A stretch of 64,000 bases of DNA. Source: Scytonema sp. UIC 10036. Its GTDB lineage: Bacteria > Cyanobacteriota > Cyanobacteriia > Cyanobacteriales > Nostocaceae. The translations under genes and the position numbers were made by a program. The notes below the pieces were generated by a model. That model made no database searches, was not told the origin of the DNA, and saw nothing but the letters and a program-made list of their open reading frames with translations. This document shows, piece by piece, positions 9,054-18,995 of this stretch. The DNA lies in assembly GCF_009725235.1 (NCBI RefSeq), contig NZ_WJFC01000013.1, forward strand, positions 1 through 64,000, read 5' to 3'. Positions within the stretch are counted from its first letter, which is position 1. Every line of letters starts with the position of its first letter.

Positions 9054-10343
9054 TTATTCCTTAACGATTTGAGATTTAAACTCTTTAGCAATAGCTCCTC
9101 CCTTAATCACTAGATTATTATTTGTCAATGGAAAATCTCTGCGGACATAAACTGCATAAGTTATATCATTTCTTTTTATATTGCTATCTAATTTGAAAAA
9201 ACAATCTTTAAAAACCAATGATTGATTTCTTTGAATTCCTTGACTGGGATGTTGCCACCAAACATCAGCAGCGCTAAAAAATTGATATGGTTGTTTAGTT
9301 TCTTTTCTAGTTACATAAAATTCGCAATCTTCAAATGTTACATCATGAGGAAACAAAATTCTGTTGATATAACTATCAGATGCTCCTACTTTAAACTTAG
9401 AATTTGTAAATTTCATCTTTGACTTTAAACTATAAATTACAAAGGGTGCATCATGAGAAATGATATTATTACCTATCACTCTTGAACCATCTGCAACTCC
9501 AATATCAAATCTTCCATTGAGTAAATTAAGGTTTTCAAGTTTAACATCTACTTTCAACGTATTTCCATAACCTCGTCCATCAACTTCTATATCAATTCCA
9601 GAAACATCAAATTTTCCTCTTGTAGTAAAATTACTAATTTCAACAAATGAATTCCCACCTGTTAGAACAAAACCTCCACGAAATATATCTGTTGCTTCAC
9701 ATTTATTAACTTTTAGAGATACGTTAGTGTAAACAGAGAGACCATCAGCAACTCCGTTTTTAAAAAAACAGTTTTCAATAAAAGCTCGTAGTTTGCCAGG
9801 ATACTTTGGGTCAGCCGTTAAAAAAACTAATGCGGCTTGCTCTAACTCATAGTTTTTGTAATTTCCTTGATTTTTACTATTTCCATCAAAAATAAATCCT
9901 TTAATAATTAATGGTTTTGAATCTGTTTGACCTGCATATTCAGCTATAAAAGTTCTTGTCCATTTTCCCTGATGCTTGGGTCGCTTAATAGTTGCTCCAT
10001 ATCCCTCATATGCAATATTCTCTTTAAGTTTTACAGAAGTAACAATATATACGCCAGGAGGAAACACAATAGTGCCTCCTCCTCGGGCATATACTGTATC
10101 TATCGCTGTTTGTATCGCCTTAGTATCATTAGTAATTCCATTACCTTTAGCACCAAAATTTTTAACAGAAAACCTGTCGCTTCTGTCAACTTTGATGCTC
10201 ATGCTGACTGGCTTGGTATCAAATTGTAAATCTTGTTGAGATGCAACTTTCTGTTCGTTAGCGATACTACATTGAATTGCTCCCATAGCTAGCAAACACA
10301 ATGCAATCAAAAGTTTTATTTTTAGAAGATTGGTTTTATCCAT
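9054..10343 (-). CDS. secreted right-handed beta-helix protein (pectate-lyase-3 fold)
   Basis: The 429-residue protein begins with a hydrophobic signal segment (about 9-27). It then has the pectate_lyase_3 signature: FSVKNFGAKGNGITNDT, AIQTAID and GGGTIVFPPGVY. The rest is a repetitive beta-helix. In polysaccharide loci such proteins trim or modify the polymer in the periplasm or outside the cell. A cysteine lies near the signal end (GAIQC), but the lipobox is poor. It lies 23 bp upstream of the sugar transferase on the same strand. Confidence 0.82.
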   Translation of the reverse strand: MDKTNLLKIKLLIALCLLAMGAIQCSIANEQKVASQQDLQFDTKPVSMSIKVDRSDRFSVKNFGAKGNGITNDTKAIQTAIDTVYARGGGTIVFPPGVYIVTSVKLKENIAYEGYGATIKRPKHQGKWTRTFIAEYAGQTDSKPLIIKGFIFDGNSKNQGNYKNYELEQAALVFLTADPKYPGKLRAFIENCFFKNGVADGLSVYTNVSLKVNKCEATDIFRGGFVLTGGNSFVEISNFTTRGKFDVSGIDIEVDGRGYGNTLKVDVKLENLNLLNGRFDIGVADGSRVIGNNIISHDAPFVIYSLKSKMKFTNSKFKVGASDSYINRILFPHDVTFEDCEFYVTRKETKQPYQFFSAADVWWQHPSQGIQRNQSLVFKDCFFKLDSNIKRNDITYAVYVRRDFPLTNNNLVIKGGAIAKEFKSQIVKE

Positions 10344-10360
10344 TTTTTTTACTCAGGATC

Positions 10361-10447
10361 GTCATTTGTCATTGGTCATTGGTCATTGGTCATTTATCAT
10401 TGGTCATTTATCATTGGTCATTTATCATTGGTCATTGGTCATTTGTA
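10361..10447. repeat. heptanucleotide STRR array (TCATTGG / TCATTTA)
   Basis: About a dozen 7-bp units alternate between TCATTGG and TCATTTA or TCATTTG. Similar units occur at 36264-36305. STRRs of this kind are known from heterocystous cyanobacteria. The array lies between two genes of the exopolysaccharide locus and could cause length variation between strains. Confidence 0.85.
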
Positions 10448-10585
10448 AGGGTTTTAGCGTATTTACATATCTTTATATAGTTCGGTTTTTTCCCACCTAC
10501 TTACCTACCAGATTAAACTCAAGTTTTGTAATACGTATGACATCTCGCACCTTCTCAATAAATGGGCGTGGGCAGTGTCCACTTG

Positions 10586-10727
10586 GCCCTGTCAAGGTGA
10601 TGTTTGAAAAACAAGTATTCCCTTGATTCCCTTCGCGTCTATGCCTCCTTCGTCGGCATAGAGCACGAAGATAAAATACCAAGAATTGGGTAGAATCTAC
10701 CTAATTTTTAAGCCATCTTGACAGGGC
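10586..10727. mobile_element. putative MITE
   Basis: A 142-bp non-coding segment is bounded by near-perfect 14-bp inverted ends (GCCCTGTCAAGGTG and CATCTTGACAGGGC, one mismatch). The word GCAGTGTCCACT lies just outside each end (10572-10583 and 10730-10741). An internal hairpin is built on CTATGCC/GGCATAG near 10630-10668. No transposase is encoded. The direct repeats do not abut the ends exactly, so target duplication is not certain. Confidence 0.5.
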
Positions 10728-10809
10728 TAGCAGTGTCCACTCTAGGTTATTTTTGAGATAAATCTCTTCACTTTTTAAAGGGAGTACATTTAACTTTCCC
10801 TGTTTCCTA

Positions 10810-12006
10810 TTAAACATTTAAGACAGGTTCAGAAGCAAATAGCCCTTTAGCTTCTAAAATTTGTAAATACTCTTGATTTAAAGCATTCCAAATGGCTTCT
10901 TGACGGAAATCCTGTAAAACACGCCTGCGCCCTGAAACCCCATGTTGATAGCGTAATTCTGAATCAAGCAGATATTTGCGGATTGCTGTTGCCAATGCCC
11001 AAGTATCACGGGGTGGCACTAAGGTCCCTGTGACTTCGTTTTGAACTGCATCTATACAACCGGGAATAGACGTTGCTACTACTGGTAGTGTCATTGCTGC
11101 TGCTTCTAAAGCAACATTTGGGAATCCTTCGCGGTAAGTCGGCAAGGTTAATATATCCATAGCTGCATAAAGTGGTGGTGTATCATCAATCATTCCAGTC
11201 ATGTGGATACGTGGGTCGTTGGTGAGTACTTCTTGTATATGTGCAGCTACTGGATCTTGAGGTTCAAAACAGCCAACAATCAGTAGATGGGCGTTGGAAA
11301 ATTCTTGCTGTAAAATCTGCCATGCTTTTGCCAATTCTTCTATACCTTTATCCCGGACAATCCGACCTACAAATCCAACAACAATAGCATCGTTTGGGAT
11401 GCCGTACTTTTCACGCGTTTGTTGACGGGTGCAGGGTTCTAAATTGGCAGGGTTAAATTTATTAGATGCATCGACACCATTGCTACTACCTCCTAAAAGG
11501 ACTTTAATTTTCTCTGGCGGACACAGACCTTCCTTAATAGCAACTTCACGAAGTGAGTGACTGACACAAAAGACTTGGTGGGCAAATAGGCAAGAAAGCT
11601 TTTCACTCCATGTTAATAGTAAGCGTTTGTAACCTGTTGCAGTCATCATAGGTAACCCACGGATATGATAAATACGAACAGGAATTCCTGCTAATCTTGC
11701 ACTAATCATACCTAGAAGTCCTCCTTTAGGAGTGTGAGCATGAACAATTTGGGGACGAATAGCCTGCAAATATTCCCAAATTTGCAATATAGCAGAAATG
11801 TCTTGTAACGGCGTAATACGTCGTTGCATATGTACTCCGTAAACAGGAATTTGTTGGCGCTCGCCAAATTGAATTAACAATTTTCCAGGAGAAGATAAGG
11901 CATGAACTTCATATCCTTGAGCTTTTATGTAACCAATCTGCCCTTTAAAAAAGTTGAATGTTTCTGGAACAGTTGTAATATGTAATAGTTTGATTTTTGA
12001 TTGCAT
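10810..12006 (-). CDS. glycosyltransferase family 4 (GT-B)
   Basis: The 398-residue protein has the GT4 layout: an N-terminal half with AHTPKGGLLG, then the nucleotide-binding half with VGFVGRIVRDKGIEEL and the EX7E motif in YREGFPNVALEA. It should add one sugar of the repeat unit from a nucleotide donor at the cytoplasmic membrane face. It is preceded by the uronate epimerase with a 33-bp gap on the same strand. The donor sugar is not predictable. Confidence 0.9.
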   Translation of the reverse strand: MQSKIKLLHITTVPETFNFFKGQIGYIKAQGYEVHALSSPGKLLIQFGERQQIPVYGVHMQRRITPLQDISAILQIWEYLQAIRPQIVHAHTPKGGLLGMISARLAGIPVRIYHIRGLPMMTATGYKRLLLTWSEKLSCLFAHQVFCVSHSLREVAIKEGLCPPEKIKVLLGGSSNGVDASNKFNPANLEPCTRQQTREKYGIPNDAIVVGFVGRIVRDKGIEELAKAWQILQQEFSNAHLLIVGCFEPQDPVAAHIQEVLTNDPRIHMTGMIDDTPPLYAAMDILTLPTYREGFPNVALEAAAMTLPVVATSIPGCIDAVQNEVTGTLVPPRDTWALATAIRKYLLDSELRYQHGVSGRRRVLQDFRQEAIWNALNQEYLQILEAKGLFASEPVLNV

Positions 12007-12039
12007 TGCTGTTTGCCTTTCCTAGGTACGTAGATTTTT

Positions 12040-13050
12040 TTAGCATCGGTAATAAGACAGATACCATTTAACAAAATGCTCTATTCCTACCTCAATTGGG
12101 GTACTGGGTTTAAAACCTATATCTTGAACTAAATCATCGACATCTGCATAAGTGACTGGCACATCACCAAGTTGTAATGGCAGCAATTTTTTTTCTGCTT
12201 TTTTACCCAAACAATTTTCCAGGGCTTCGATAAAAGCCATTAACTCAACTGGATGATTGTTACCAATATTATAAATTTTGTAGGGAGCATAACTTGTACT
12301 GGGATCTGGTGCATTGCCTGTCCACAAGGGATTTGGTTCGGGAATTCGATCTACAACTCGAACGACACTCTCTATAATGTCATTAATATAGGTAAAATCC
12401 CGCTTCATCTTGCCATAGTTAAAAACATCAATGGCTCGATCTTCTAAAATTGCTTTTGTAAATATAAATAGTGCCATATCTGGGCGGCCCCAAGGACCAT
12501 AAACTGTAAAAAAACGCAGCCCAGTTGTTGGCAAGCTATACAAACTGCTGTACGTATGTGCTATAAGTTCATTTGCTTTCTTAGTAGCAGCGTATAGACT
12601 AATTGGATGGTCTACATTGTCACGAGCAGAAAATGGAATTTTAGTATTTGCACCATAAACAGAGCTTGAAGAAGCAAAAACTAAATGTTGAACATTAGTA
12701 TGATGGCAACCCTCCAAAATATTAATGAAACCAACAATGTTACTATCCGCATAAATATGGGGATTTGTTAAAGAATAGCGCACTCCAGCTTGTGCCGCTA
12801 AATTTACGACTTTATCAAAGTTGTGTTTAGCAAACAGCTTGGTTATACCTTCACGGTCTGCTATATCCATCTGATAAAACTCAAAGTTTGATTTTTCTTG
12901 GAGTTGGACTAACCTGTCTTTTTTGAGATTAACATTGTAGTAATCGTTGAGATTATCGAGTCCAATAACTTCATCTCCTCTCTCTAGTAAGCGTTGACTG
13001 AGGTGAAAACCTATAAATCCAGCAGCACCTGTAACTAGTATTTTTGTCAT
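12040..13050 (-). CDS. NAD-dependent UDP-uronate 4-epimerase-like SDR
   Basis: The 336-residue extended SDR has the NAD-binding TGAAGFIG (7-14), the string [18 protein letters not shown] typical of UDP-glucuronate 4-epimerases, and the catalytic Y153xxxK157 (SLYAATKK). It would interconvert UDP-glucuronate and UDP-galacturonate or the corresponding aminouronates. It lies 11 bp downstream of the UDP-sugar dehydrogenase, which would supply its substrate. Confidence 0.9.
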   Translation of the reverse strand: MTKILVTGAAGFIGFHLSQRLLERGDEVIGLDNLNDYYNVNLKKDRLVQLQEKSNFEFYQMDIADREGITKLFAKHNFDKVVNLAAQAGVRYSLTNPHIYADSNIVGFINILEGCHHTNVQHLVFASSSSVYGANTKIPFSARDNVDHPISLYAATKKANELIAHTYSSLYSLPTTGLRFFTVYGPWGRPDMALFIFTKAILEDRAIDVFNYGKMKRDFTYINDIIESVVRVVDRIPEPNPLWTGNAPDPSTSYAPYKIYNIGNNHPVELMAFIEALENCLGKKAEKKLLPLQLGDVPVTYADVDDLVQDIGFKPSTPIEVGIEHFVKWYLSYYRC

Positions 13051-13061
13051 AAATTTGCCTC

Positions 13062-14339
13062 TTATAAACTCCAGTAGTTTAAGTAAGACGGTACAGTAGT
13101 GTAATCGAAAACAGATTTTACATCCATCAAAACTCCACCAGGGCGAATACGAGAAAACAACTCTTCAGGAGGTATATCTAGGTAAGCTTTATGGCTAACA
13201 GCAAGTACCATTGCGTCTAAGTTGTTGATTTCGTCCCAATCTGTGATGTCAAGATTGTATTCATGCTGTGCTTGCGCTTTATCCGCTAAGGGATCGTGTA
13301 CAAGAGGTTTTATACCGAATTGTTGTAACTCTGTAATAATATCTGGTACACGACTATTACGCAGGTCTCGTACATTTTCTTTAAATGTCAGTCCCAAAAT
13401 TCCTATTTTTGCGGTTTTTATATTGATACTGGCTTGCACCAAGAGTTTTACTAGGCGTTCTCCCAAGTATTTACCCATGCTATCGTTGATTCGTCGCCCA
13501 GCTAAAATCACTTGAGGGTAATATCCTACCTGTTGTGCTTTTGCAGTCAAATAGTATGGATCGACTCCGATGCAGTGACCACCTACAAGACCAGGTGTGA
13601 AAGCTAAAAAATTCCATTTGGTACCAGCAGCTGCTAAAACATCACAGGTGCGGATACTTAAGCGATCGCAAATAAGTGCAAGCTCATTCATTAATGCAAC
13701 ATTAAGATCGCGCTGAGTATTTTCAAGAACTTTAGCTGTTTCAGCAACTTTAATCGAAGGAGCTCGATAAACACCAGCCTCAACAATTGCTGAGTAAACA
13801 TGAGCAACTTTTTCTAAAGTTTCTGAATCTTCTCCAGAAACAACTTTAACGATTTTTTCTAGGGTATGAGTTTTATCGCCGGGATTAATTCGTTCTGGTG
13901 AATAACCTAACTTAAAATCCACTCCTTGTCGCAAATCGGATACCCGTGATAGTACTGATCCACAGATCTCTTCCGTAACTCCTGGATAGACTGTTGATTC
14001 ATAGACCACTATATCTCCTGGTTTCAAAACTTTACCTACAGTCTCAGAAGCTTTCGTTATGGCGGTTAAATCTGGAAAACAGTTATTATCTATTGGAGTT
14101 GGGACAGCAATAATAAAAAAGTTGCTATCTACTAAATCAAAAATTTCTGAAGTTATTTTCAAAGTAGTATTGTTTAATTCTTCAACAGATACCTCACCCG
14201 TGGTATCAATTCCTTGCTTTAATGCCGCAACTTTTTTGCTATCAATGTCGAAACCAACTGTATTGGGAAATTTTTTGGCAATTGCTAATGCAACAGGTAA
14301 CCCAACGTAACCTAAACCGACAACTGTAATATTCATCAT
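13062..14339 (-). CDS. nucleotide-sugar dehydrogenase (TviB/WbpO type)
   Basis: The 425-residue protein starts with the NAD motif [10 protein letters not shown] (6-15). It has the catalytic cysteine C256 in [19 protein letters not shown]. The GVDPYYL string is characteristic of enzymes that oxidise UDP-HexNAc (TviB/WbpO) rather than UDP-glucose. The product would be a UDP-aminouronic acid. It stands between asnB and the epimerase, so a uronic acid or its amide is likely in the polymer. Two ATGs are adjacent at the start and either could be used. Confidence 0.9.
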   Translation of the reverse strand: MMNITVVGLGYVGLPVALAIAKKFPNTVGFDIDSKKVAALKQGIDTTGEVSVEELNNTTLKITSEIFDLVDSNFFIIAVPTPIDNNCFPDLTAITKASETVGKVLKPGDIVVYESTVYPGVTEEICGSVLSRVSDLRQGVDFKLGYSPERINPGDKTHTLEKIVKVVSGEDSETLEKVAHVYSAIVEAGVYRAPSIKVAETAKVLENTQRDLNVALMNELALICDRLSIRTCDVLAAAGTKWNFLAFTPGLVGGHCIGVDPYYLTAKAQQVGYYPQVILAGRRINDSMGKYLGERLVKLLVQASINIKTAKIGILGLTFKENVRDLRNSRVPDIITELQQFGIKPLVHDPLADKAQAQHEYNLDITDWDEINNLDAMVLAVSHKAYLDIPPEELFSRIRPGGVLMDVKSVFDYTTVPSYLNYWSL

Positions 14340-14374
14340 TGTATTTTCTCAATCCTTTTTTTAATTAACTTTTT

Positions 14375-16324
14375 TTATACCGACTTACTGAACCAAGCTT
14401 GAAACATCAATATTGTCCACAAATGGTGTTGCCAGTTGCGGCTACCTGCTGTATGCTCCGCCCACTTCTGACGAATTGGAGAGGGATAGAAAAATCCTTG
14501 CTGGCGTAAACGACTCTCATCTAATAAATCTTCTGCCCAATCGCGTAATGGACCGCGCAACCATATATCTATGGGCATAGAAAAGCCCATTTTGGGACGC
14601 TCAATCAATTCTTGAGGAACGTATTTATACAAAATTTGACGTAATAACCACTTTCCCTGACCGTTACGAATTTTCATTAATAGCGGTAAGCGCCAAGCAA
14701 ATTCTACAACACGGCGATCTAACAGTGGTATGCGACTTTCTAGACTTACACCCATGCACGCGCGATCGACTTTAACCAAGATATCATCTGGTAAATAAGT
14801 TATTGTATCTAAGAACATCATGCGTTGAGTGTAGTCTAATAACTCTGCCCAAGACTGGCGATTACTCAAAGTCGTCACAGGTTCTGAACTATTGATAACC
14901 ACCGCCAGAGGATCTTGCCATTGAGAAACTAAACCAGTAAACATTGCGTCTGGATTGGGAACTGCCAAAACTCTGGCTAGTTTGTGTATGTATTCGCCAG
15001 CATTGGAGTATTTGAGCTTGTTTGGTAAAAGGAAACTGAAGTTTGTAAAAACATCATTCCAGTTATTAGGTGATAAACTTGTCAAACCATTTGCAGCAAT
15101 CCGGCGCAGGGTTTTGGGCATCCAGCCTATTGTCTGCCAAATGCTACGACCCCAAAAATAGCGGTTGTATCCTCCAAAGATTTCATCTCCACCATCCCCA
15201 GAAAGACTAACAGTGACATACTGTCTGCTTAATTGAGCAACTAAAAAGGTAGGAATTTGAGAGGAGTCAGAAAAAGGCTCATCGTATAGAGTTGGTAGTC
15301 GAGGAATAACATCAAGAGCATCTTGTGGAGTCAGGTAAAGTTCTGTGTGGTTTGTACCTAAATGCTTTGCTACTACTTTAGCATATTCTGCTTCATTGTA
15401 TGTCTTTTCATAAAAACCGATAGTGAAGGTTTTAACTGGTTGATTGCTTTGAGCTTGCATCAAGGCTACAACTGTAGAAGAATCAATTCCGCCTGAAAGG
15501 AAAGCACCTAAAGGAACATCAGCAATCATCTGAGATCTAACAGCTTCCAGCAAAAGGCTTTCCATTTGTTCGATGGCTTCTTGTTCTGAGCCTGTAAAGG
15601 GTTCAGCAACACCTAACTCTGCTACTTCTTTAAGAGACCAATACGGTACTGGTTTGGGATGAGCCTCTAAACCATCCCATGTGAGGGTACATCCAGGAGG
15701 TAACTTATAAATATTTTGGTAAATGGAATAGGGTGTAGGAACGTAGCTATAGCGCAGAAATAATGCCAAAGCATCACGATTGATTTCGGGATGAAAATCA
15801 GGATATGCTTGAAGGGCTTTTAGCTCGGAAGCAAAGAGAAAAGTATTATTAATCCAACCATAGTATAGTGGTTTTTCACCCACGCGATCGCGACCCAAGT
15901 GCAACAGTTGCTCTTTACAATCCCATAAGGCAAATGCAAACATACCAATGAAGCGCCTAATTGCCCCATCTACTCCCCACTGGCTAAAGCTTGCCAACAT
16001 AATTTCGGTATCAGAATGACCTCGAAAACAGTGACCTAATTTTTCTAGAGTATACCTTAATTCTATAAAGTTATAAATTTCGCCATTAAACACAATGACA
16101 TAGCGACCATCCGCAGACACCATAGGCTGGTGTCCTTCCGAAGATATGTCAATAATAGCAAGTCGTCGATGTCCAAGAGCTAAACCTTTTGTAGCATTTA
16201 CCCACGTACCACTGCTATCTGGTCCTCGATGATAGAGAGCATGGGACATATTTTGCACTGTAGCTTCCATCTCTTCTTTGGACATTTGTTGGGTAGTATT
16301 AAAAATACCTACAATTCCACACAT
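14375..16324 (-). CDS. asparagine synthase-like glutamine amidotransferase
   Basis: The 649-residue protein begins MCGIVGIFN, giving the N-terminal nucleophile C2 of the glutaminase domain. RRLAIID and GEIYNF follow. The synthetase domain has the pyrophosphate loop LSGGIDSS (276-283) and LSGDGGDE. It could be a housekeeping AsnB. Inside polysaccharide loci, homologues amidate uronic acids, and the flanking UDP-sugar dehydrogenase and epimerase favour that here. Confidence 0.92.
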   Translation of the reverse strand: MCGIVGIFNTTQQMSKEEMEATVQNMSHALYHRGPDSSGTWVNATKGLALGHRRLAIIDISSEGHQPMVSADGRYVIVFNGEIYNFIELRYTLEKLGHCFRGHSDTEIMLASFSQWGVDGAIRRFIGMFAFALWDCKEQLLHLGRDRVGEKPLYYGWINNTFLFASELKALQAYPDFHPEINRDALALFLRYSYVPTPYSIYQNIYKLPPGCTLTWDGLEAHPKPVPYWSLKEVAELGVAEPFTGSEQEAIEQMESLLLEAVRSQMIADVPLGAFLSGGIDSSTVVALMQAQSNQPVKTFTIGFYEKTYNEAEYAKVVAKHLGTNHTELYLTPQDALDVIPRLPTLYDEPFSDSSQIPTFLVAQLSRQYVTVSLSGDGGDEIFGGYNRYFWGRSIWQTIGWMPKTLRRIAANGLTSLSPNNWNDVFTNFSFLLPNKLKYSNAGEYIHKLARVLAVPNPDAMFTGLVSQWQDPLAVVINSSEPVTTLSNRQSWAELLDYTQRMMFLDTITYLPDDILVKVDRACMGVSLESRIPLLDRRVVEFAWRLPLLMKIRNGQGKWLLRQILYKYVPQELIERPKMGFSMPIDIWLRGPLRDWAEDLLDESRLRQQGFFYPSPIRQKWAEHTAGSRNWQHHLWTILMFQAWFSKSV

Positions 16325-16386
16325 ATGATAATCCTCTCACTTTTTTTGTAATTTTTTCACGAGCCAAAATTGCCTAGTTACTTTTC

Positions 16387-17616
16387 TTATAAATGAGGAT
16401 TGAAACTTGTCATCAAAATAGGATGAAAAGTCTTTGATGATTTTTGACTCAAAGTCATTATGACTTGTAAATAAAACCAGAAAACTGGATGTCGCAACAC
16501 ATAGTGAAATGTACTAAATCCAGCTAACGAAATCACAGCGACGAACAAGAATATGTATTTTTGCTGCCATGCATTCCAAGCTATCCAAGTTAATAAGCTT
16601 ATGTAAGCTATAAGCCCAATGATTCCAGTACTTGCTCCCCAATCTATAAAAGTATTGTGAGCTTCAAAGTTTAAAAATGGACCGACTTCACCTGAATGAG
16701 CACCAGGTCCAAGACCAAATAATGGAGAGTGTAGTATTGCAGCTATTCCATGTTTCCATAGTATTACGCGCTCACTTGCTTGAGGATCTTTATCGTACAA
16801 ATTAGCTGAAGATGAAGCATTTACTAGGTAAATAATGTTTATAATTATAAGAGATGTTGTTACAAAAAAGATTCCGGAAATCTTTTGATAAATATTTTTT
16901 TTGAAAGTTTTTAGATTTCTATTAAATAAATAAATAAATAATTTAAGTATTGCTAAATAAATTAAAGTCCCAAAGCCTGCTATCCATGCTACTAAAAGAG
17001 CATCAGAACCTGTTGCTATTCCCAAAACAAAACAAATAGTAATTAATAATAAATACCATATTCTTAAAATATTATTTTCTTGACTTAATAAATGTAAAAT
17101 TAAAAAAGGAACTAGGCTTAATAATAAAGCTAATTGATTTGGATTTTCCGCCCAGCCAGTAAATCTAACACCACCATACCAAAGGGTTATAGGTAGTTTT
17201 AAAGGAAATAAAAAGACTATAAATAAAAAAGATAGCGAAAAGGAAAGGAAATAAAGAATTATTTTCTCTGTTTCGGCATAAAAATGTTTTGATAATGAAA
17301 GACCAATAGATATAAGAAGCATCAAGAAAAATGCTAAAAAATCGCGCTCTACCCCTGATGCTTTTAATCCCGTAAATTCAGCTATTAACAAACCTAAGCT
17401 TAAAGAAGTAAATGCAAACAACCAAAACCAAAAGTTTATTCTCACAATACTTGTCATAAAGTGATACTTAGAAATTAATATTCTCCTTAATAAAAATATT
17501 AGCCACATCAATATCATAACTTCACCAACTCCAATTGGCAAACCTGTTAGCCTTGCTTGAGTGGCATTTGTCAATGCGATCGCAATTCCAATCCAGATAC
17601 TCTCTAGTGTTTTCAT
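16387..17616 (-). CDS. Wzy/WaaL-like O-antigen polymerase-ligase
   Basis: The 409-residue membrane protein has about 10-12 predicted hydrophobic segments. One large periplasmic loop holds SERVILWKHGIAA and GLGPGAHSGEVG, followed by FEAHNTFIDWGASTG, the conserved region of the Wzy_C/WaaL family. It would polymerise undecaprenyl-linked repeat units in the periplasm. AT-rich composition is usual for polymerase genes. Polymerase versus ligase activity cannot be separated by sequence, but no other polymerase candidate exists in the locus. Confidence 0.85.
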   Translation of the reverse strand: MKTLESIWIGIAIALTNATQARLTGLPIGVGEVMILMWLIFLLRRILISKYHFMTSIVRINFWFWLFAFTSLSLGLLIAEFTGLKASGVERDFLAFFLMLLISIGLSLSKHFYAETEKIILYFLSFSLSFLFIVFLFPLKLPITLWYGGVRFTGWAENPNQLALLLSLVPFLILHLLSQENNILRIWYLLLITICFVLGIATGSDALLVAWIAGFGTLIYLAILKLFIYLFNRNLKTFKKNIYQKISGIFFVTTSLIIINIIYLVNASSSANLYDKDPQASERVILWKHGIAAILHSPLFGLGPGAHSGEVGPFLNFEAHNTFIDWGASTGIIGLIAYISLLTWIAWNAWQQKYIFLFVAVISLAGFSTFHYVLRHPVFWFYLQVIMTLSQKSSKTFHPILMTSFNPHL

Positions 17617-17933
17617 TTTCCTGAAATTCTACAATTTAATATCAAATTTCTAAAAATCCAAAATAACTGATAATGAGATCTTCGGTAGTTGTTATGCTCA
17701 ACCATTAATTAATCAGGGAACAGGGAACAGGAGAAACGCCTAAAAACTCCGTAAACCTTATATAGTAAAGATTTTAAGGCACGATTCATCACGCTTCAAT
17801 AAGAACTCAAATCTTTGTAAGCGCAAGCATTATAAAAAAATGTGCTTCCAATCAATGCTAAAATCATGTTCTCTTCCCTTCTTCCCAACTCCTGTGCCTA
17901 CACTGTTAAGAGTTCCCCGTTCCCTGTTCTCTC

Positions 17934-17969
17934 TTCAGTACTTGTTAGGTTAGTATAACAAGTACTGAA
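17934..17969 (-). terminator. 14-bp stem-loop after GT2 gene
   Basis: TTCAGTACTTGTTA (17934-17947) pairs perfectly with TAACAAGTACTGAA (17956-17969) around an 8-nt loop. It lies 5 bp beyond the stop codon of the minus-strand GT2 gene. It has no clear U-run, so it may act as an RNA 3' end or processing site. The word ATAACAAGTACTGAAA recurs once at about 40757. The rest of 17617-17933 contains only GGGAACAG-type short repeats. Confidence 0.55.
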
Positions 17970-17974
17970 AGAAC

Positions 17975-18832
17975 CTAATAATGTTCCTGAATAGTTAACT
18001 TTAATTGTAATAACTTACCTAATGAAGCGTGTAAATTTCGTGCTGTACAAATTAAGACTCGCCTGTAATATTTTGCTAAAGCCCATAAAGAAATAATTCG
18101 CCATTCTAAATATGTAATCCTTCTAGATTGAAATAAAATTTGATGAATTTTTTGTTCGGCTGCTTTTCCATTTAAAAGATCTTGTGTCTGTCCTCCCTGA
18201 CCAAAGAAAGCCTTAAAGTAATAAGTTATAGGAAAACTAAGAACGCAAGCTCGACCTCCTGCTAGTATAATATCCAACCATAATAAATAATCTTGAGAGT
18301 ATTTAAAAGAAGGATTCAAACGCTGCTCAATATCCCGCTTTATCATCACAGAAGAACCACTAAAACGATTAGAAAATAAAATTTCATTTCTACCTATATT
18401 ATTAATTTTGATACTAGATGGTATTGGAGCATAGTTTAATTGAGCTTTTGATTGATGAACAATAGCACGATGTCCAGATAAGACAATTTCACGGTTGTTA
18501 ACCATCCAAGAATATTGAATGGCAATCTTTTCTGGATGCCATGCATCATCAGCATCAAGGAAAGCAATGTAGTCATGGGATGCCAAATCCCAACCTGTAT
18601 TACGAGCAACAGCAACACCAGAGTTCTCTTTTAATCCAACAATCTTAATCCATTCCTTACCAAAATCATGTTGTAGCTGCTGTAAAGTTTGTAGAGTATC
18701 ATCGCCACTACCATCATCAACAAGAATGACTTCAGCAGGAAGAAGAGTTTGTTTAGCCACAGAATCCACCGCTCTATAAATGGTCTTGCAACATTGGTAA
18801 CATGGAATAATTACGCTCACAGAAGCAGTCAT
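17975..18832 (-). CDS. glycosyltransferase family 2 (GT-A)
   Basis: The 285-residue protein has the GT2 start VSVIIPCYQ, VDDGSGDDT (38-46) and the metal-binding FLDADDAW (91-98). RNTGWDLAS is the nucleotide-contacting segment. It should add one sugar of the repeat unit with inversion. It lies in the same orientation as its neighbours, with wider gaps of 163 bp upstream and 358 bp downstream than most of the locus. Confidence 0.9.
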   Translation of the reverse strand: MTASVSVIIPCYQCCKTIYRAVDSVAKQTLLPAEVILVDDGSGDDTLQTLQQLQHDFGKEWIKIVGLKENSGVAVARNTGWDLASHDYIAFLDADDAWHPEKIAIQYSWMVNNREIVLSGHRAIVHQSKAQLNYAPIPSSIKINNIGRNEILFSNRFSGSSVMIKRDIEQRLNPSFKYSQDYLLWLDIILAGGRACVLSFPITYYFKAFFGQGGQTQDLLNGKAAEQKIHQILFQSRRITYLEWRIISLWALAKYYRRVLICTARNLHASLGKLLQLKLTIQEHY

Positions 18833-18995
18833 AAATTCCTCTTAAATAAATACTAAATTTTTCAAAATTAACAGAGTTTACTTTTTCCAATCTCCTTATA
18901 AAAATGTAGTTAACCGATGACTATGCATGAAAAAATCATGGGTTAAGGGGATGGAATACGTGCGGATAAAAAGTAAAGAAAACCGCTATTCACAG

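Noticed and set aside
10344..10447. CRISPR array from repeated TCATTGG units
   Set aside because: Units are 7 bp without unique spacers and no cas genes are near. They are STRRs.
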